Part shown: positions 41,179-49,833 of the stretch, piece by piece
Layout: each line of letters starts with the position of its first letter
How positions within the stretch are numbered: the first letter of the stretch is position 1
Source: Roseovarius halotolerans
GTDB taxonomy: Bacteria > Pseudomonadota > Alphaproteobacteria > Rhodobacterales > Rhodobacteraceae
DNA: 64,000 nucleotides
NCBI RefSeq assembly: GCF_900172255.1
Contig: NZ_FWFU01000001.1
Coordinates: 744,001 to 808,000, forward strand
Reading direction: 5' to 3'
Made by a program: the position numbers and the translations under genes
Notes under the pieces: generated by a model
What the model saw: only the letters and a program-made list of their open reading frames with translations
The model's database searches: none
What the model was told of the DNA's origin: nothing

Positions 41179-42146
41179 ACACCGCCGATACCATTTCCAC
41201 ACATCGTGCCCGGCCCGCCAACCTGCTCTGGCTTCTGGCCCTTGTCGGCGCGGCGATGATTCCCTGGTTCACCGGCAGCACCTTTCACTTCCACATCGCG
41301 ATCATGGTCTGCATTGCGGCCATGGCAACGGGTGGGCTGGCCGTGATCGCGTGGGTCGGGCAACTTTCGCTGGCGCATGCGGCCTTTGCCGGGGTCGGCG
41401 CCTATACGTCGGTTCTGCTGGTCACGCGGCTGGATGTGCCGGTTCTGTTGGGCCTGCCTGCCGGCGGATTGGCTGCCGGAACGGTAGCGTTTCTCATCGG
41501 GTCGCCGCTGCTGCGGCTGCGGGGGGTCTATTTCGTGCTGATCACCTTCGCGATGAACGAATTGTTCCGCCTCGTCATGCTGGACATCCCCGCGTATTCC
41601 GGGGGATCGAGCGGCATCGTCGGGATTCCCAAGATATCGGTCTTCGGACAGACGCTCAGCCGTCATCAGGACGTGTATCCCTTCATGCTGATTTGCCTTG
41701 TGCTGGTCATGGGCCTGCTCGTGCTGATCCGTAACGGACAGCTTGGCCGCCGCTTCGCCGCGGTGGAGGAAAACCTGACGCTCGCTGAATCCTCGGGGAT
41801 TCCGACGGCGCGGACGCAGAACCTGGCCTTCACCATCGGCAGCGCCATTGCCGGGTTCGCCGGAGCGTTGCTGGCGCATTATATCGGCTTCATTTCGCCC
41901 GAGACCTTCGGATTTCAGCTGTCGGTATCCTATGTGATCATGCTGGTCACCGGCGGCCGGCTGGCGCTTTGGGGGCCGCTTGTGGGCGCGCTGTTCCTGA
42001 CGCCCTTGCCCGAATTCCTGCGCGGGGCAGTCGAATACCAGCACATCATCTACGGTGTCGTGCTGATCGCGGTGTTGCGGTTCCTGCCCCAGGGGCTGGC
42101 CGGATTGCCGGCGCAGATCGCGCGAGCGAAAGGGGGCAGGCCATGA
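41175..42146 (+). CDS. LIV-type ABC transporter permease (LivM-like)
   Basis: A 323-residue partner permease. WVGQLSLAHAAFAGVGAYTSVLL, LRLRGVYFVLITFAMNELFR and GGRLALWGPLVGALFLTPL are LivM landmarks. It overlaps livH and livG by 4 nt each, giving a coupled HMGF operon. Confidence 0.93.
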   Translation: MNTADTISTHRARPANLLWLLALVGAAMIPWFTGSTFHFHIAIMVCIAAMATGGLAVIAWVGQLSLAHAAFAGVGAYTSVLLVTRLDVPVLLGLPAGGLAAGTVAFLIGSPLLRLRGVYFVLITFAMNELFRLVMLDIPAYSGGSSGIVGIPKISVFGQTLSRHQDVYPFMLICLVLVMGLLVLIRNGQLGRRFAAVEENLTLAESSGIPTARTQNLAFTIGSAIAGFAGALLAHYIGFISPETFGFQLSVSYVIMLVTGGRLALWGPLVGALFLTPLPEFLRGAVEYQHIIYGVVLIAVLRFLPQGLAGLPAQIARAKGGRP

Positions 42147-42913
42147 GTGCGGTTCTTGAAGTCAGCGACCTGACCAAGCGGTTCGGTGGCCTGGCGGCTC
42201 TGTCGAATGTCAGTTTTGCTGCTGAGGAAGGTGCGATTACCGGGTTGATCGGGCCAAACGGTGCGGGCAAGACGACCTGCTTCAACCTCATCACCGGAAC
42301 CTTGCCGGCCACCTCCGGGACGATCCGGTTCAAGGGGCGCGATATCGGTGGGCTTTCGCCGCACCAGGTCGTGGAACACGGGCTGGCGCGGACGTTTCAG
42401 GCGGCGACGACCTTTCCCGATGTGTCCGTGCGTGAAAACATCCTGCGCGGAGCGCTGCTGCGTCATCCTCTCGGGCTTGGTGCCGCGATCTTTGGCGGTG
42501 CAAAGGCGCGCGCCGCCGAGCGCGACGCCAACCAAACGGTCGACGAGGTGATGGATGCGCTTGATCTGAGTGATCATGCCGAGCGGATTGCGGGCACCTT
42601 GGCCTATGGCCACCAGAAGCGCCTGGGCGTGGCGATCGGCCTTGCCACACGCCCGTCGCTGCTGTTGCTGGATGAGCCTGCCGCCGGTCTCAACCCTGAC
42701 GAGGTGGACCGCTTTGCGACCATGCTGGGCGAGATCAAGGCACGGTTCGGCATGTCCGTTCTGGTGGTGGAACATCACATGCGGTTGATCATGCGGATCT
42801 GCGATCAAATCATCGTTCTCGATCACGGCGAAAAGATCGCCGAAGGCGCACCGGATGTGGTGCGCGACGACCCGAAGGTGATCGAGGCTTATCTGGGAGC
42901 AGAGCATGCATAG
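42143..42913 (+). CDS. LIV-type ABC transporter ATPase (LivG-like)
   Basis: A 256-residue ATPase. GLIGPNGAGKTTCFNLITG is Walker A, LAYGHQKRLGVAIGLA replaces the canonical LSGGQ signature with a YGHQ form common in LivG, and LLLLDEPAAGLNPDEV is Walker B with the H-loop EHHM after it. ATG 42143 has GGGGGCAGG upstream and overlaps livM. Confidence 0.94.
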   Translation: MSAVLEVSDLTKRFGGLAALSNVSFAAEEGAITGLIGPNGAGKTTCFNLITGTLPATSGTIRFKGRDIGGLSPHQVVEHGLARTFQAATTFPDVSVRENILRGALLRHPLGLGAAIFGGAKARAAERDANQTVDEVMDALDLSDHAERIAGTLAYGHQKRLGVAIGLATRPSLLLLDEPAAGLNPDEVDRFATMLGEIKARFGMSVLVVEHHMRLIMRICDQIIVLDHGEKIAEGAPDVVRDDPKVIEAYLGAEHA

Positions 42914-43619
42914 TGAGGTTTCCGTTCGTGACCTCGTGGTCAATTATGGCCCGGTCCGCGCCCTGCACGGGGTCAGTTTCGATGTGCCCGCAGGCCAGAT
43001 CGCTGCGCTTGTCGGCTCCAACGGAGCGGGCAAGAGCACGGTGCTGAAAGCCATTTGCGGGCTGCTTCAGCCGGTCGAGGGCGAGATCGTCGTCGGCGGA
43101 GAGGTCATGTCGCCCAAGCCGGGCGACCCGCTGCGCCATGGTGTCGCCCTGTCGCCAGAGGGGCGGCGCCTGTTCGGGCGGCTGCCGGTCGAGGAAAACC
43201 TCTTGATGGGCGCCTATACCGTGCCCGATGCGGCCAGCCGGCGCGAGATGATGGAGCGCGTCTATGGCTATTTCCCGCGGCTCAGGGAGCGGCGACGCCA
43301 GATGGCCGGGTCTCTTTCAGGGGGCGAGCAACAGATGTGCGCGATCGGTCGCGCGCTGATGGCGCGGCCCAAGGTACTTCTGCTGGATGAGCCATCCTTG
43401 GGGATCGCGCCGATCATCGTGGCCGAACTGGCGAAGATCATCGAGGAAATCAGCCGGGACATGTCGATGACTGTGCTGCTTGTCGAGCAGAATGCGCAGA
43501 TGGCGCTGTCGCTCGCGTCTACAGGCATCGTGCTCGAGACCGGAAAGGTGGTGCTGACAGGCACCGGAAGCGAGCTTCTGGAAAGCCCGGAGGTTCGGGC
43601 TGCCTATCTCGGAACGTAA
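42906..43619 (+). CDS. LIV-type ABC transporter ATPase (LivF-like)
   Basis: A 237-residue ATPase. VGSNGAGKSTVLKAICGL is Walker A, MAGSLSGGEQQMCAIGRALM the signature and KVLLLDEPSLGIAPII Walker B, all LivF type. The start overlaps livG by 8 nt. This completes the five-part importer. Confidence 0.94.
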   Translation: MHSEVSVRDLVVNYGPVRALHGVSFDVPAGQIAALVGSNGAGKSTVLKAICGLLQPVEGEIVVGGEVMSPKPGDPLRHGVALSPEGRRLFGRLPVEENLLMGAYTVPDAASRREMMERVYGYFPRLRERRRQMAGSLSGGEQQMCAIGRALMARPKVLLLDEPSLGIAPIIVAELAKIIEEISRDMSMTVLLVEQNAQMALSLASTGIVLETGKVVLTGTGSELLESPEVRAAYLGT

Positions 43620-43633
43620 GGAAGGAACCTAAG

Positions 43634-45109
43634 ATGTCGCTTCTTGCAGCGGAGGCCGTAATCCCCCCGGTCAATCATATCCAGGATCTGCTGATCGCCG
43701 GTCGCCCGGTGGCCGGGGATGGTCCCGCGCTTGACGTCGTGGATCCGGCCAACGGGCAGCTTATGGGTCGTGTCGGCACCTCGAGCCCGGCGCAGGTGGC
43801 AGCGACGGTCCGGGCCGGGGCGCAGGCCGTGCGTGAGAGCGGCTGGGCCGACCGCCCGGCGCACGAACGCGCGCGCGTCTTGTCGCGCGCCGCGGACGAG
43901 ATCGAGCGTCAGGCGGATCACCTCGCCGAGTTGCAGATGCGCGAGAACGGCAAGACCCGCAAGGAGAGCCGAGCGCAGGCAATGTCCGCTGCCGGAATAT
44001 TCCGCTACTACGCCGCAGTATGCGAATGCAGTGAAGAGTCGATGCCACCCGCACGCGGGGCCTACTTCACGATGCAGGTCTACGAACCCGTGGGTGTGGT
44101 GGCCGCGCTGACGCCATGGAACTCGCCCCTGACCATGGGTGCGCAAAAGATCGCCCCGGCCCTGGCGGCAGGCAACGCCGTGGTGTTGAAGGCGGCCGAA
44201 ACCACGTCATTCGTGACGCTGGCGCTCGGGCAATGTGTCGTCGCGGCTGGCCTGCCGGAAGGGTTGCTGTCGGTGATAGCGGGGGGGCGTGAGACTGCGG
44301 TTGCACTGGTCGAAGATCCCGGCGTCGGCCTCATCAGCTTTACCGGTGGCACGTCCACCGGCCAGAGCATCGCACGCGGCGCGGCAGCGCGTCTCGTGCC
44401 GCTGATCCTGGAGCTTGGTGGAAAGTCGCCGCATATCGTCTTTGCCGATGCGGACCTCGATGCCGCCGCCAGTGCCGTTGCCAACGGCATCTTTGGCGGC
44501 ACCGGCCAGTCCTGTGTTGCCGGATCGCGTCTGTTTGTCGAAGAGTCGGTCGCGGATGCGTTTCGTGAGCGTCTGATCGCACAGGCGGCAGCGCTTCGAC
44601 TGGGGCCGCCCGCCGACCCAGAAAGCATGATCGGACCGCTGGCATCCTTTGCGCACAGGGACCGGGTGGAAGCGTTCGTTGCGAAAGGCGTGGAGGCAGG
44701 CGGCGAGATCCTGTTTGGCGGACAGCGCCCGGCTGGTGGTGAATTCGCCGAGGGTGCATATTTCCAACCGACGATCATAGGCGGGATAGACAATGCGTCC
44801 GCCATCGCGCAGGAGGAGATCTTCGGTCCGGTGCTGTGCTTCATGACCTTCAAAGACGAAGATGCCTTGATTGCGGCGGCGAATGACAGCGTCTACGGGC
44901 TGGCTGCGGGGATCTGGACTGAAAACTACCGTCGCGCTTGGCGGGTCGCCCGTGCGCTTGAGGCGGGGACCGTCTGGATCAATACCTATAAGCAGCTTTC
45001 GATCGCGGCGCCTTTTGGCGGGTTCAAACTGTCGGGGTTGGGACGCGAAAAGGGTCTTGAAGGGATGCGCGCCTATCAACAGGTGAAAAGCCTCTATTGG
45101 GCAACGTGA
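43634..45109 (+). CDS. Aldehyde dehydrogenase family protein
   Basis: A 491-residue NAD(P)-dependent aldehyde dehydrogenase. FTGGTSTGQSIARGAA, the general-base Glu in LELGGKSPHIVFADADLD and the catalytic Cys in GGTGQSCVAGSRLFVEE are intact, as is QEEIFGPVLCFMTF. It lies 14 nt after livF with AAGGAA before ATG 43634, so it is the last gene of the plus-strand operon. It probably oxidises a semialdehyde produced by the pathway, perhaps by the beta-hydroxyacid dehydrogenase. Confidence 0.93.
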   Translation: MSLLAAEAVIPPVNHIQDLLIAGRPVAGDGPALDVVDPANGQLMGRVGTSSPAQVAATVRAGAQAVRESGWADRPAHERARVLSRAADEIERQADHLAELQMRENGKTRKESRAQAMSAAGIFRYYAAVCECSEESMPPARGAYFTMQVYEPVGVVAALTPWNSPLTMGAQKIAPALAAGNAVVLKAAETTSFVTLALGQCVVAAGLPEGLLSVIAGGRETAVALVEDPGVGLISFTGGTSTGQSIARGAAARLVPLILELGGKSPHIVFADADLDAAASAVANGIFGGTGQSCVAGSRLFVEESVADAFRERLIAQAAALRLGPPADPESMIGPLASFAHRDRVEAFVAKGVEAGGEILFGGQRPAGGEFAEGAYFQPTIIGGIDNASAIAQEEIFGPVLCFMTFKDEDALIAAANDSVYGLAAGIWTENYRRAWRVARALEAGTVWINTYKQLSIAAPFGGFKLSGLGREKGLEGMRAYQQVKSLYWAT

Positions 45110-45195
45110 AGACGTTGCGCTGTAGGCGCAGCTGGTTTTCCGAGGCGCCGCTGGACCTGTAAGGCATCCGGCGCGCGAGGAGGATTTGACAGTGA

Positions 45196-45342
45196 GTGAA
45201 TGAGTCAAGTGACGCAGTCGGTGGGTTCAATTGGGTCGTCCTGTCGGGTCGCCGCGTCTGGCTCTACATCCTTCTCACCGCATCCATCGCAGGCGCACGC
45301 ATTCGCAGCGTCTTTGTCCGTGTGCTCGTATCGCTGGTGTGA
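45196..45342 (+). CDS. Possible small membrane protein or gene remnant
   Basis: A 48-codon frame starting at GTG 45196 after GAGGAGGA, containing WLYILLTASIAGARIRSVF, one hydrophobic segment. It lies in the 455-nt stretch 45110-45564 between the aldehyde dehydrogenase and tig; the only other thing seen there is repeat R2. It could be a real small protein, a fragment left by insertion, or chance. Confidence 0.25.
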   Translation: MNESSDAVGGFNWVVLSGRRVWLYILLTASIAGARIRSVFVRVLVSLV

Positions 45343-45440
45343 CGCCTGCTTCGGGCGGTGTTTCTGTTGGTGGCGCGTGGAAATGTGCCGGAAGGGCGCG
45401 AGGTTAGAAACGGGCCATGCCCGCGCGCCCGACGGCGAAG

Positions 45441-45547
45441 CGATGCCGCAGCCACAACACCGCCCAAGACTCTGCTTGCACCCTGCGCGCGGCGCACCTA
45501 GAAGGGCGGCTGATTTTGACCGCCGCGGACGCCTCCGCGGCCCGATG
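45441..45547 (+). repeat. Long direct repeat R2 (right copy, tig leader)
   Basis: A 107-bp match to R1 at 32310-32415 in the same orientation, ending 17 nt before the tig start. It contains GGCGG-N10-CCGCC and CCGCGG-ACGCCT-CCGCGG hairpin-forming stretches, which would lie in the tig 5' leader. Together R1 and R2 bracket the whole catabolic module. Confidence 0.9.
45476..45504 (+). promoter_or_regulatory. Putative tig promoter inside R2
   Basis: TTGCAC-N17-TAGAAG, a weak sigma-70-type pair placing transcription start about 50 nt before the tig ATG. R1 has the corresponding TTGCTC-N16-TAGAAG. Confidence 0.4.
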
Positions 45548-45564
45548 CATATGAGAGGACGACA

Positions 45565-46896
45565 ATGCAGGTCACCGAAACCCAGAATGAAGGCCTTAAA
45601 CGCGCCTACAAGATGATCCTGACCGCCCAGGAGCTGGATGACAAGGTCATGGACAAGCTCAAGGAAGCGCAGCCCGAAGTGGAGCTGAAGGGCTTTCGCA
45701 AGGGCAAGGTCCCGCTGGCGCTGCTGAAGAAGCAATTCGGTCAGCGGATCATGGGCGAAGCCATGCAGGAAGCCGTGGACGGCGCCATGTCGGCCCATTT
45801 CGAGGAAAAGGGCGAGCGCCCCGCCGCCGAGCCTTCGGTCAAGATGACCAACGAGGACTGGAAAGAGGGCGACGATGTCGAGATCGAAATGTCCTATGAG
45901 GCATTGCCCGACATCCCCGAGGTCGACCTGAAGAAGATCAAGGCCGAGCGCCTGGTCGTGAAGGCCGATGACGCCGCCGTGGACGAGGCGCTGAGCAGCC
46001 TTGCCGAGAACGCGCAGGACTTCAAGGCGCGCAAGAAGGGATCGAAATCCAAGGATGGCGATCAGGTCGTCATCGATTTCGTCGGCAAGGTCGATGGCGA
46101 GCCCTTCGAGGGCGGCGCGGCCGAAGATTACCCGCTGGTGCTGGGTTCCAACAGCTTCATCCCCGGTTTCGAGGAGCAGCTTGTCGGCGTGAAGGTCGAC
46201 GAGGAGAAGGACGTGAGCGTCACCTTCCCCGAGGAATACCAGGCCGAGCATCTGGCCGGCAAGGAAGCCGTGTTCGAATGCAAGGTCAAGGAGGTGAAGG
46301 AACCCGTCGCTGCCGAGATCAATGACGAACTGGCCACCAAATACGGCGCCGAAAGCCTCGATGCGCTGAAAGACCAGATCAAGGAACGCCTGGAGGCCGA
46401 ATATGCCGGCGCCGCGCGGGCGGTGCTGAAGCGGCACCTGCTGGACGAGATGGACAAGCTGGTCAGCTTCGAGCTGCCGCCCAGCATGGTCGAGGCCGAG
46501 GCCAAGCAGATCGCGCATCAGCTGTGGCACGAGGAAAACCCCGATGTTCAGGGCCATGACCACCCCGAGATCGAGCCCACCGATGAGCACAACAAGCTGG
46601 CCGAGCGCCGGGTGCGCCTTGGGCTGCTGCTGGCCGAGCTGGGCCAGAAGGCCGAGGTCGAGGTGAGCGATGCCGAGATGACCCAGGCGGTCATGGAGCA
46701 GGCGCGCCAGTATCCGGGCCAGGAGCGTCAGTTCTTCGAGTTCGTGCAGAACAATCCGCAGATGCGCCAGCAGCTGCGCGCGCCGATCTTCGAGGACAAG
46801 GTGATCGATTATGTCGCCGAACTGGCGCAGGTCACGGAAAAGGAAGTCGGCAAGGACGATCTTGAAAAGGCCGTCGAGGCGCTGGACGACGCGTGA
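45565..46896 (+). CDS. tig: Trigger factor
   Basis: Ribosome-bound chaperone and peptidyl-prolyl isomerase. The N-terminal ribosome-binding domain contains the signature [17 protein letters not shown]; the FKBP domain (about residues 160-240) has [20 protein letters not shown] and [16 protein letters not shown]; the rest is the helical C-terminal chaperone domain. 443 residues, normal. ATG 45565 has GAGAGGAC upstream. Followed by a strong terminator. Confidence 0.96.
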   Translation: MQVTETQNEGLKRAYKMILTAQELDDKVMDKLKEAQPEVELKGFRKGKVPLALLKKQFGQRIMGEAMQEAVDGAMSAHFEEKGERPAAEPSVKMTNEDWKEGDDVEIEMSYEALPDIPEVDLKKIKAERLVVKADDAAVDEALSSLAENAQDFKARKKGSKSKDGDQVVIDFVGKVDGEPFEGGAAEDYPLVLGSNSFIPGFEEQLVGVKVDEEKDVSVTFPEEYQAEHLAGKEAVFECKVKEVKEPVAAEINDELATKYGAESLDALKDQIKERLEAEYAGAARAVLKRHLLDEMDKLVSFELPPSMVEAEAKQIAHQLWHEENPDVQGHDHPEIEPTDEHNKLAERRVRLGLLLAELGQKAEVEVSDAEMTQAVMEQARQYPGQERQFFEFVQNNPQMRQQLRAPIFEDKVIDYVAELAQVTEKEVGKDDLEKAVEALDDA

Positions 46897-46929
46897 TCGC
46901 CGACGCGCTTGCGTGACTGACAGATCAAA

Positions 46930-46960
46930 GGGCCGCCCCGTTTCGGGAGCGGCCCTTTTT
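46930..46960 (+). terminator. Rho-independent terminator of tig
   Basis: GGGCCGC-N12-GCGGCCC followed by TTTTT; the inner CCCG/CGGG extends the stem. 34 nt past the tig stop. Confidence 0.9.
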
Positions 46961-47037
46961 CATTCACATCCCGGAGACGGGCGGGGGAGATTGTCCGCAC
47001 CGTCCCGCATTGCCGCGACGGTCTTGGTAGCCGATCT

Positions 47038-47832
47038 TCAGGCGTCGCAGCTGGGTTGTGAACGATACATGCCTGCAAGCTCGCGCTGCAGGGCGAGGGC
47101 GGCCTCGCGTTCGGAGTCGGTGCAGGCACCGGCGATCTGGGCGTCGCAATAGTCGCGCAGCGCCACCGGCATCGTGACAGGGGTGCTTTCGGCAAGGGCG
47201 TCGGCGACCACGTCATCCTCGAGGAAGATCTCGCCGGTGATCCCGGCAAAGGCGCGGATGCGCGCGATGCGTTCCTCGGTGATGTCACTGAGCGCGGCGA
47301 GGGCCTTGGTCTTGCCCATCTGCACGGTCTTGCCGATATAGCCGTAAGGCGCGTTGTCGCAGCGTTTGAGGATCCGGTCCATCGCCGGATCGACGACGCT
47401 GATCACGTCGCTGATGCCGGAGTTGAAGGCATATTCGGCGATGCCGGCCATCAGTTCGCAAGCCGCATAGGAAACGGTGCGATCCGCGCCGGGGCGCTTG
47501 AGGCGCTCGCTGTCGATGCAGAAGCGGGTGTTTTCCCAGACTGTCGCGCTGCGCAGTGGCGGTTCGCCGCAGAGGATGTCCTGGAACACGTCCGAGAGCA
47601 TGTGCGGGCCGGTTGTCTGAAGCATCCGGTTGCAGCCGACCACGTTGTAAGAGCCGTCAAGCGCCACGATATAGGCCGGATCGAGCTGATCGAAGAGATC
47701 GATCTCGCGGCCGTTGCGCACCATCACGTCCCAGCCCATGCGATCGCGGAACACCCGCGCCCGCAGCTTGTACATTTCGTCCAGAATGCCGCCGAAGCGG
47801 TGCTTGTTCAACGCATCGATAACAAGGATCAT
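47038..47832 (-). CDS. LuxI-type acyl-homoserine-lactone synthase
   Basis: Makes an AHL signal from SAM and acyl-ACP. The conserved active-site set is visible: R and F in RARVFRDRMGW, with W, then E-D-D in REIDLFDQLDPAY, R in GCNRMLQTTGPHML, and E/R in WENTRFCID. At 264 residues it is longer than classical LuxI (about 200-220), with the extra length at the C-terminus. It lies 139 nt downstream of luxR on the same strand. Acyl chain length cannot be read from sequence. Confidence 0.93.
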   Translation of the reverse strand: MILVIDALNKHRFGGILDEMYKLRARVFRDRMGWDVMVRNGREIDLFDQLDPAYIVALDGSYNVVGCNRMLQTTGPHMLSDVFQDILCGEPPLRSATVWENTRFCIDSERLKRPGADRTVSYAACELMAGIAEYAFNSGISDVISVVDPAMDRILKRCDNAPYGYIGKTVQMGKTKALAALSDITEERIARIRAFAGITGEIFLEDDVVADALAESTPVTMPVALRDYCDAQIAGACTDSEREAALALQRELAGMYRSQPSCDA

Positions 47833-47898
47833 GGCTTCTTCCCCAATTGATGATCATTGGGACGAGGATACCGAAGCGCTGATTTTGCGATATTAGGG

Positions 47899-47927
47899 GA
47901 ATCCCGTAGAGATAGTTAACGGGATTC
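47899..47927. promoter_or_regulatory. Inverted repeat between luxR and luxI
   Basis: GAATCCCGT-N11-ACGGGATTC, perfect 9-bp arms, in the 139-nt luxR-luxI gap and 66 nt upstream of the luxI ATG. No T-run follows on either strand, so a regulator site or leader hairpin is more likely than a terminator. It does not match a classical 20-bp lux box. Confidence 0.5.
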
Positions 47928-47971
47928 GAATATGTACACGCTTGTGGCGAATGGTTCAACTGCGGGATCAC

Positions 47972-48685
47972 TTACCCCGGTTGAATGAGCCCCAGGCTGA
48001 CGGCGCGGCCCACGGCCTGCGCGGTGCTGATGGTGCAGAGTTTCTCGCGTGCCGAGCGCAGGTGCACTTCGACGGTGCGCGGAGAGATGGCGACGATCGC
48101 GCCGACATCCATCTGCGATTTGCCCGCGGCGATCCATTGCAGGATCTCGATTTCGCGCGAGGACAGGCGGGGATGGCGCAGGGTGCGCATCAGGGGTTCG
48201 GAATTCATCACGGTGTCATGCAGGTGGACGGCGTTGTTGAGCAGGCTGCCGATGATCTCGCGGCGCAGGCCGGACCAGTCGCGCGGGGACATCGAGGCAC
48301 AGGCACAGAGCAACCCGACCTCGCCGAAGAGGCCCCGGATCGGGACGGTCACGCCTTGGTCGGGCAGGCCGAAATCATGGGAATCCCTGAACACGCGGTC
48401 ATAGCCTTCGGTGTGTTCCAGGCGCCGCCAGTCCACCGGCGCCACCGAGCGCAGCGCGGCGAGCAGCGTGGGATCATGCGCCTGCAGCCGTTCGGAGACA
48501 TAATGCGACTTCCATTCCTCGGGATAGGTGGTGAAGCCGTGCATCTTGCCGGTGACCGGATTGGCCGAGAAATAGGTGGCGTGCTCGACCCCCAGCCTGT
48601 CGCAGAGCTTGTTGAGATGACCGACGAAGTCCAGCTGGCCATCGGGCGTGCTGGCAAGGTCGATCAGGTCCATGCGCTTGTTCAT
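47972..48685 (-). CDS. LuxR-family AHL-responsive regulator
   Basis: A 237-residue quorum-sensing regulator. The N-terminal autoinducer domain has the conserved W, Y, D and P in WKSHYVSERLQAHDPTLL and PVDWRRLEH. The C-terminal DNA-binding domain is LSSREIEILQWIAAGKSQMD with ISPRTVEVHLRSAREKL. ATG 48685 opens MNKRMDLIDLASTPD; the open frame upstream to 49081 is antisense to rplI. It is the presumed receptor for the LuxI product. Confidence 0.93.
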   Translation of the reverse strand: MNKRMDLIDLASTPDGQLDFVGHLNKLCDRLGVEHATYFSANPVTGKMHGFTTYPEEWKSHYVSERLQAHDPTLLAALRSVAPVDWRRLEHTEGYDRVFRDSHDFGLPDQGVTVPIRGLFGEVGLLCACASMSPRDWSGLRREIIGSLLNNAVHLHDTVMNSEPLMRTLRHPRLSSREIEILQWIAAGKSQMDVGAIVAISPRTVEVHLRSAREKLCTISTAQAVGRAVSLGLIQPG

Positions 48686-48865
48686 GTTTTCGACTGGATC
48701 AGTTCGGGATCCCCCCTGTTCCGCACTGCACCCGGATGCTGGGACTATAGGCGACAATCCGCCACATGACCAGTCAGGCGATGCGGCGTCCCTGCGCGGG
48801 GAATTCGGACGGGGGGAAAACGGGAGGGAAACGGGCGAAACCCGGTAAAAACAGCGGTATAAGGA

Positions 48866-48891
48866 AAGGGCCGCGCGTGTCGCGCGGCCCC
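48866..48891 (-). terminator. Rho-independent terminator of rpsF-rpsR-rplI
   Basis: On the - strand GGGCCGCGCG-ACA-CGCGCGGCCC followed by TTTCCTT, 29 nt past the rplI stop. It separates the ribosomal operon from luxR. Confidence 0.85.
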
Positions 48892-48920
48892 TTCTTTGTC
48901 TGGTGGCCTTGCGCCGGGCG

Positions 48921-49565
48921 TCAGCTTTGAGTGCTGTCGTCCTCGTCAGAGTCGTCCTGCTCGGGCAGCACGTCCTCGACGGCTTCGGCCAGGTCCTCGT
49001 CATCCGAGGCTGCGCCCCCGATATCGTCGAAGAGTTCCGCGATTTCAAAGTCGGCGGCGGCTTCTTCTTCGGCGGCGGCATCTTGGATCGACTTGCCCGA
49101 CGCCTGAAGCTCGGCCTCTTCGGGCGAGCGGGCGACGTTGAGCTGCATGGTGACGATCACTTCGGGATGCAGGGTGACGACCACGTCGTGCAGGCCCAGT
49201 TCCTTGATCGGGCGGCTGAGGGCCACCTGCTTGCGATCGACCGAGAAGCCTTCTTCGGTGGCGGCGTCAGCCGCGTCGCGGGTGCTGACCGAACCATAGA
49301 GCGCGCCCGAATCCGACGCCTGGCGAATCACGATGAACTGCTGTCCATCGAGCTGACCGGCCAGTTTCTCGGCTTCCTTGCGGGTTTCGAGGTTGCGGGC
49401 CTCGAGCTGTGCTTTCTGGTCTTCGAAGCCCTTGATGTTGGCCTCCGAAGCGGTCAGTGCCTTGCCCTGCGGCAGCAGGTAGTTGCGGGCGTAGCCGGAT
49501 TTCACATCGACCACTTCGCCCATCTGGCCCAGTTTGGCCACGCGTTCGAGAAGGATAACTTGCAT
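48921..49565 (-). CDS. rplI: 50S ribosomal protein L9
   Basis: The N-terminal signature [21 protein letters not shown] and [15 protein letters not shown] identify L9. The protein is 214 residues against about 150 in E. coli; the excess is a C-terminal acidic tail (roughly residues 150-214, rich in Glu, Asp and Ala). Last gene of the rpsF-rpsR-rplI operon, 12 nt after rpsR. Confidence 0.96.
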   Translation of the reverse strand: MQVILLERVAKLGQMGEVVDVKSGYARNYLLPQGKALTASEANIKGFEDQKAQLEARNLETRKEAEKLAGQLDGQQFIVIRQASDSGALYGSVSTRDAADAATEEGFSVDRKQVALSRPIKELGLHDVVVTLHPEVIVTMQLNVARSPEEAELQASGKSIQDAAAEEEAAADFEIAELFDDIGGAASDDEDLAEAVEDVLPEQDDSDEDDSTQS

Positions 49566-49577
49566 GATGCTCTCTCC

Positions 49578-49805
49578 TTACTTCACGGCGTAGGGCAGCA
49601 GGGCGAGGAAACGCGCGCGCTTGATGGCGCGGGACAGTTCACGCTGCTTCTTGGCCGAGACGGCGGTGATGCGCGAAGGCACGATCTTGCCACGCTCGGA
49701 AATGTAGCGCTGCAGGAGCTTCGTGTCCTTGTAGTCGATCTTGGGTGCATTGTCGCCCGAGAAGGGGCAGACCTTGCGGCGGCGGAAAAACGGTTTTGCA
49801 GCCAT
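49578..49805 (-). CDS. rpsR: 30S ribosomal protein S18
   Basis: 75 residues; contains [20 protein letters not shown] and [20 protein letters not shown], the S18 core, which binds S6 on the 30S platform. Middle gene of the operon, 28 nt after rpsF. Confidence 0.97.
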   Translation of the reverse strand: MAAKPFFRRRKVCPFSGDNAPKIDYKDTKLLQRYISERGKIVPSRITAVSAKKQRELSRAIKRARFLALLPYAVK

Positions 49806-49833
49806 AAGTTAGTGTCCTTTCTTCAGGCGGTTA

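Noticed and set aside
45205-46590. 461-codon open frame on the - strand over tig
   Set aside because: Antisense to tig and to repeat R2; hydrophobic-looking only because it mirrors acidic tig codons.
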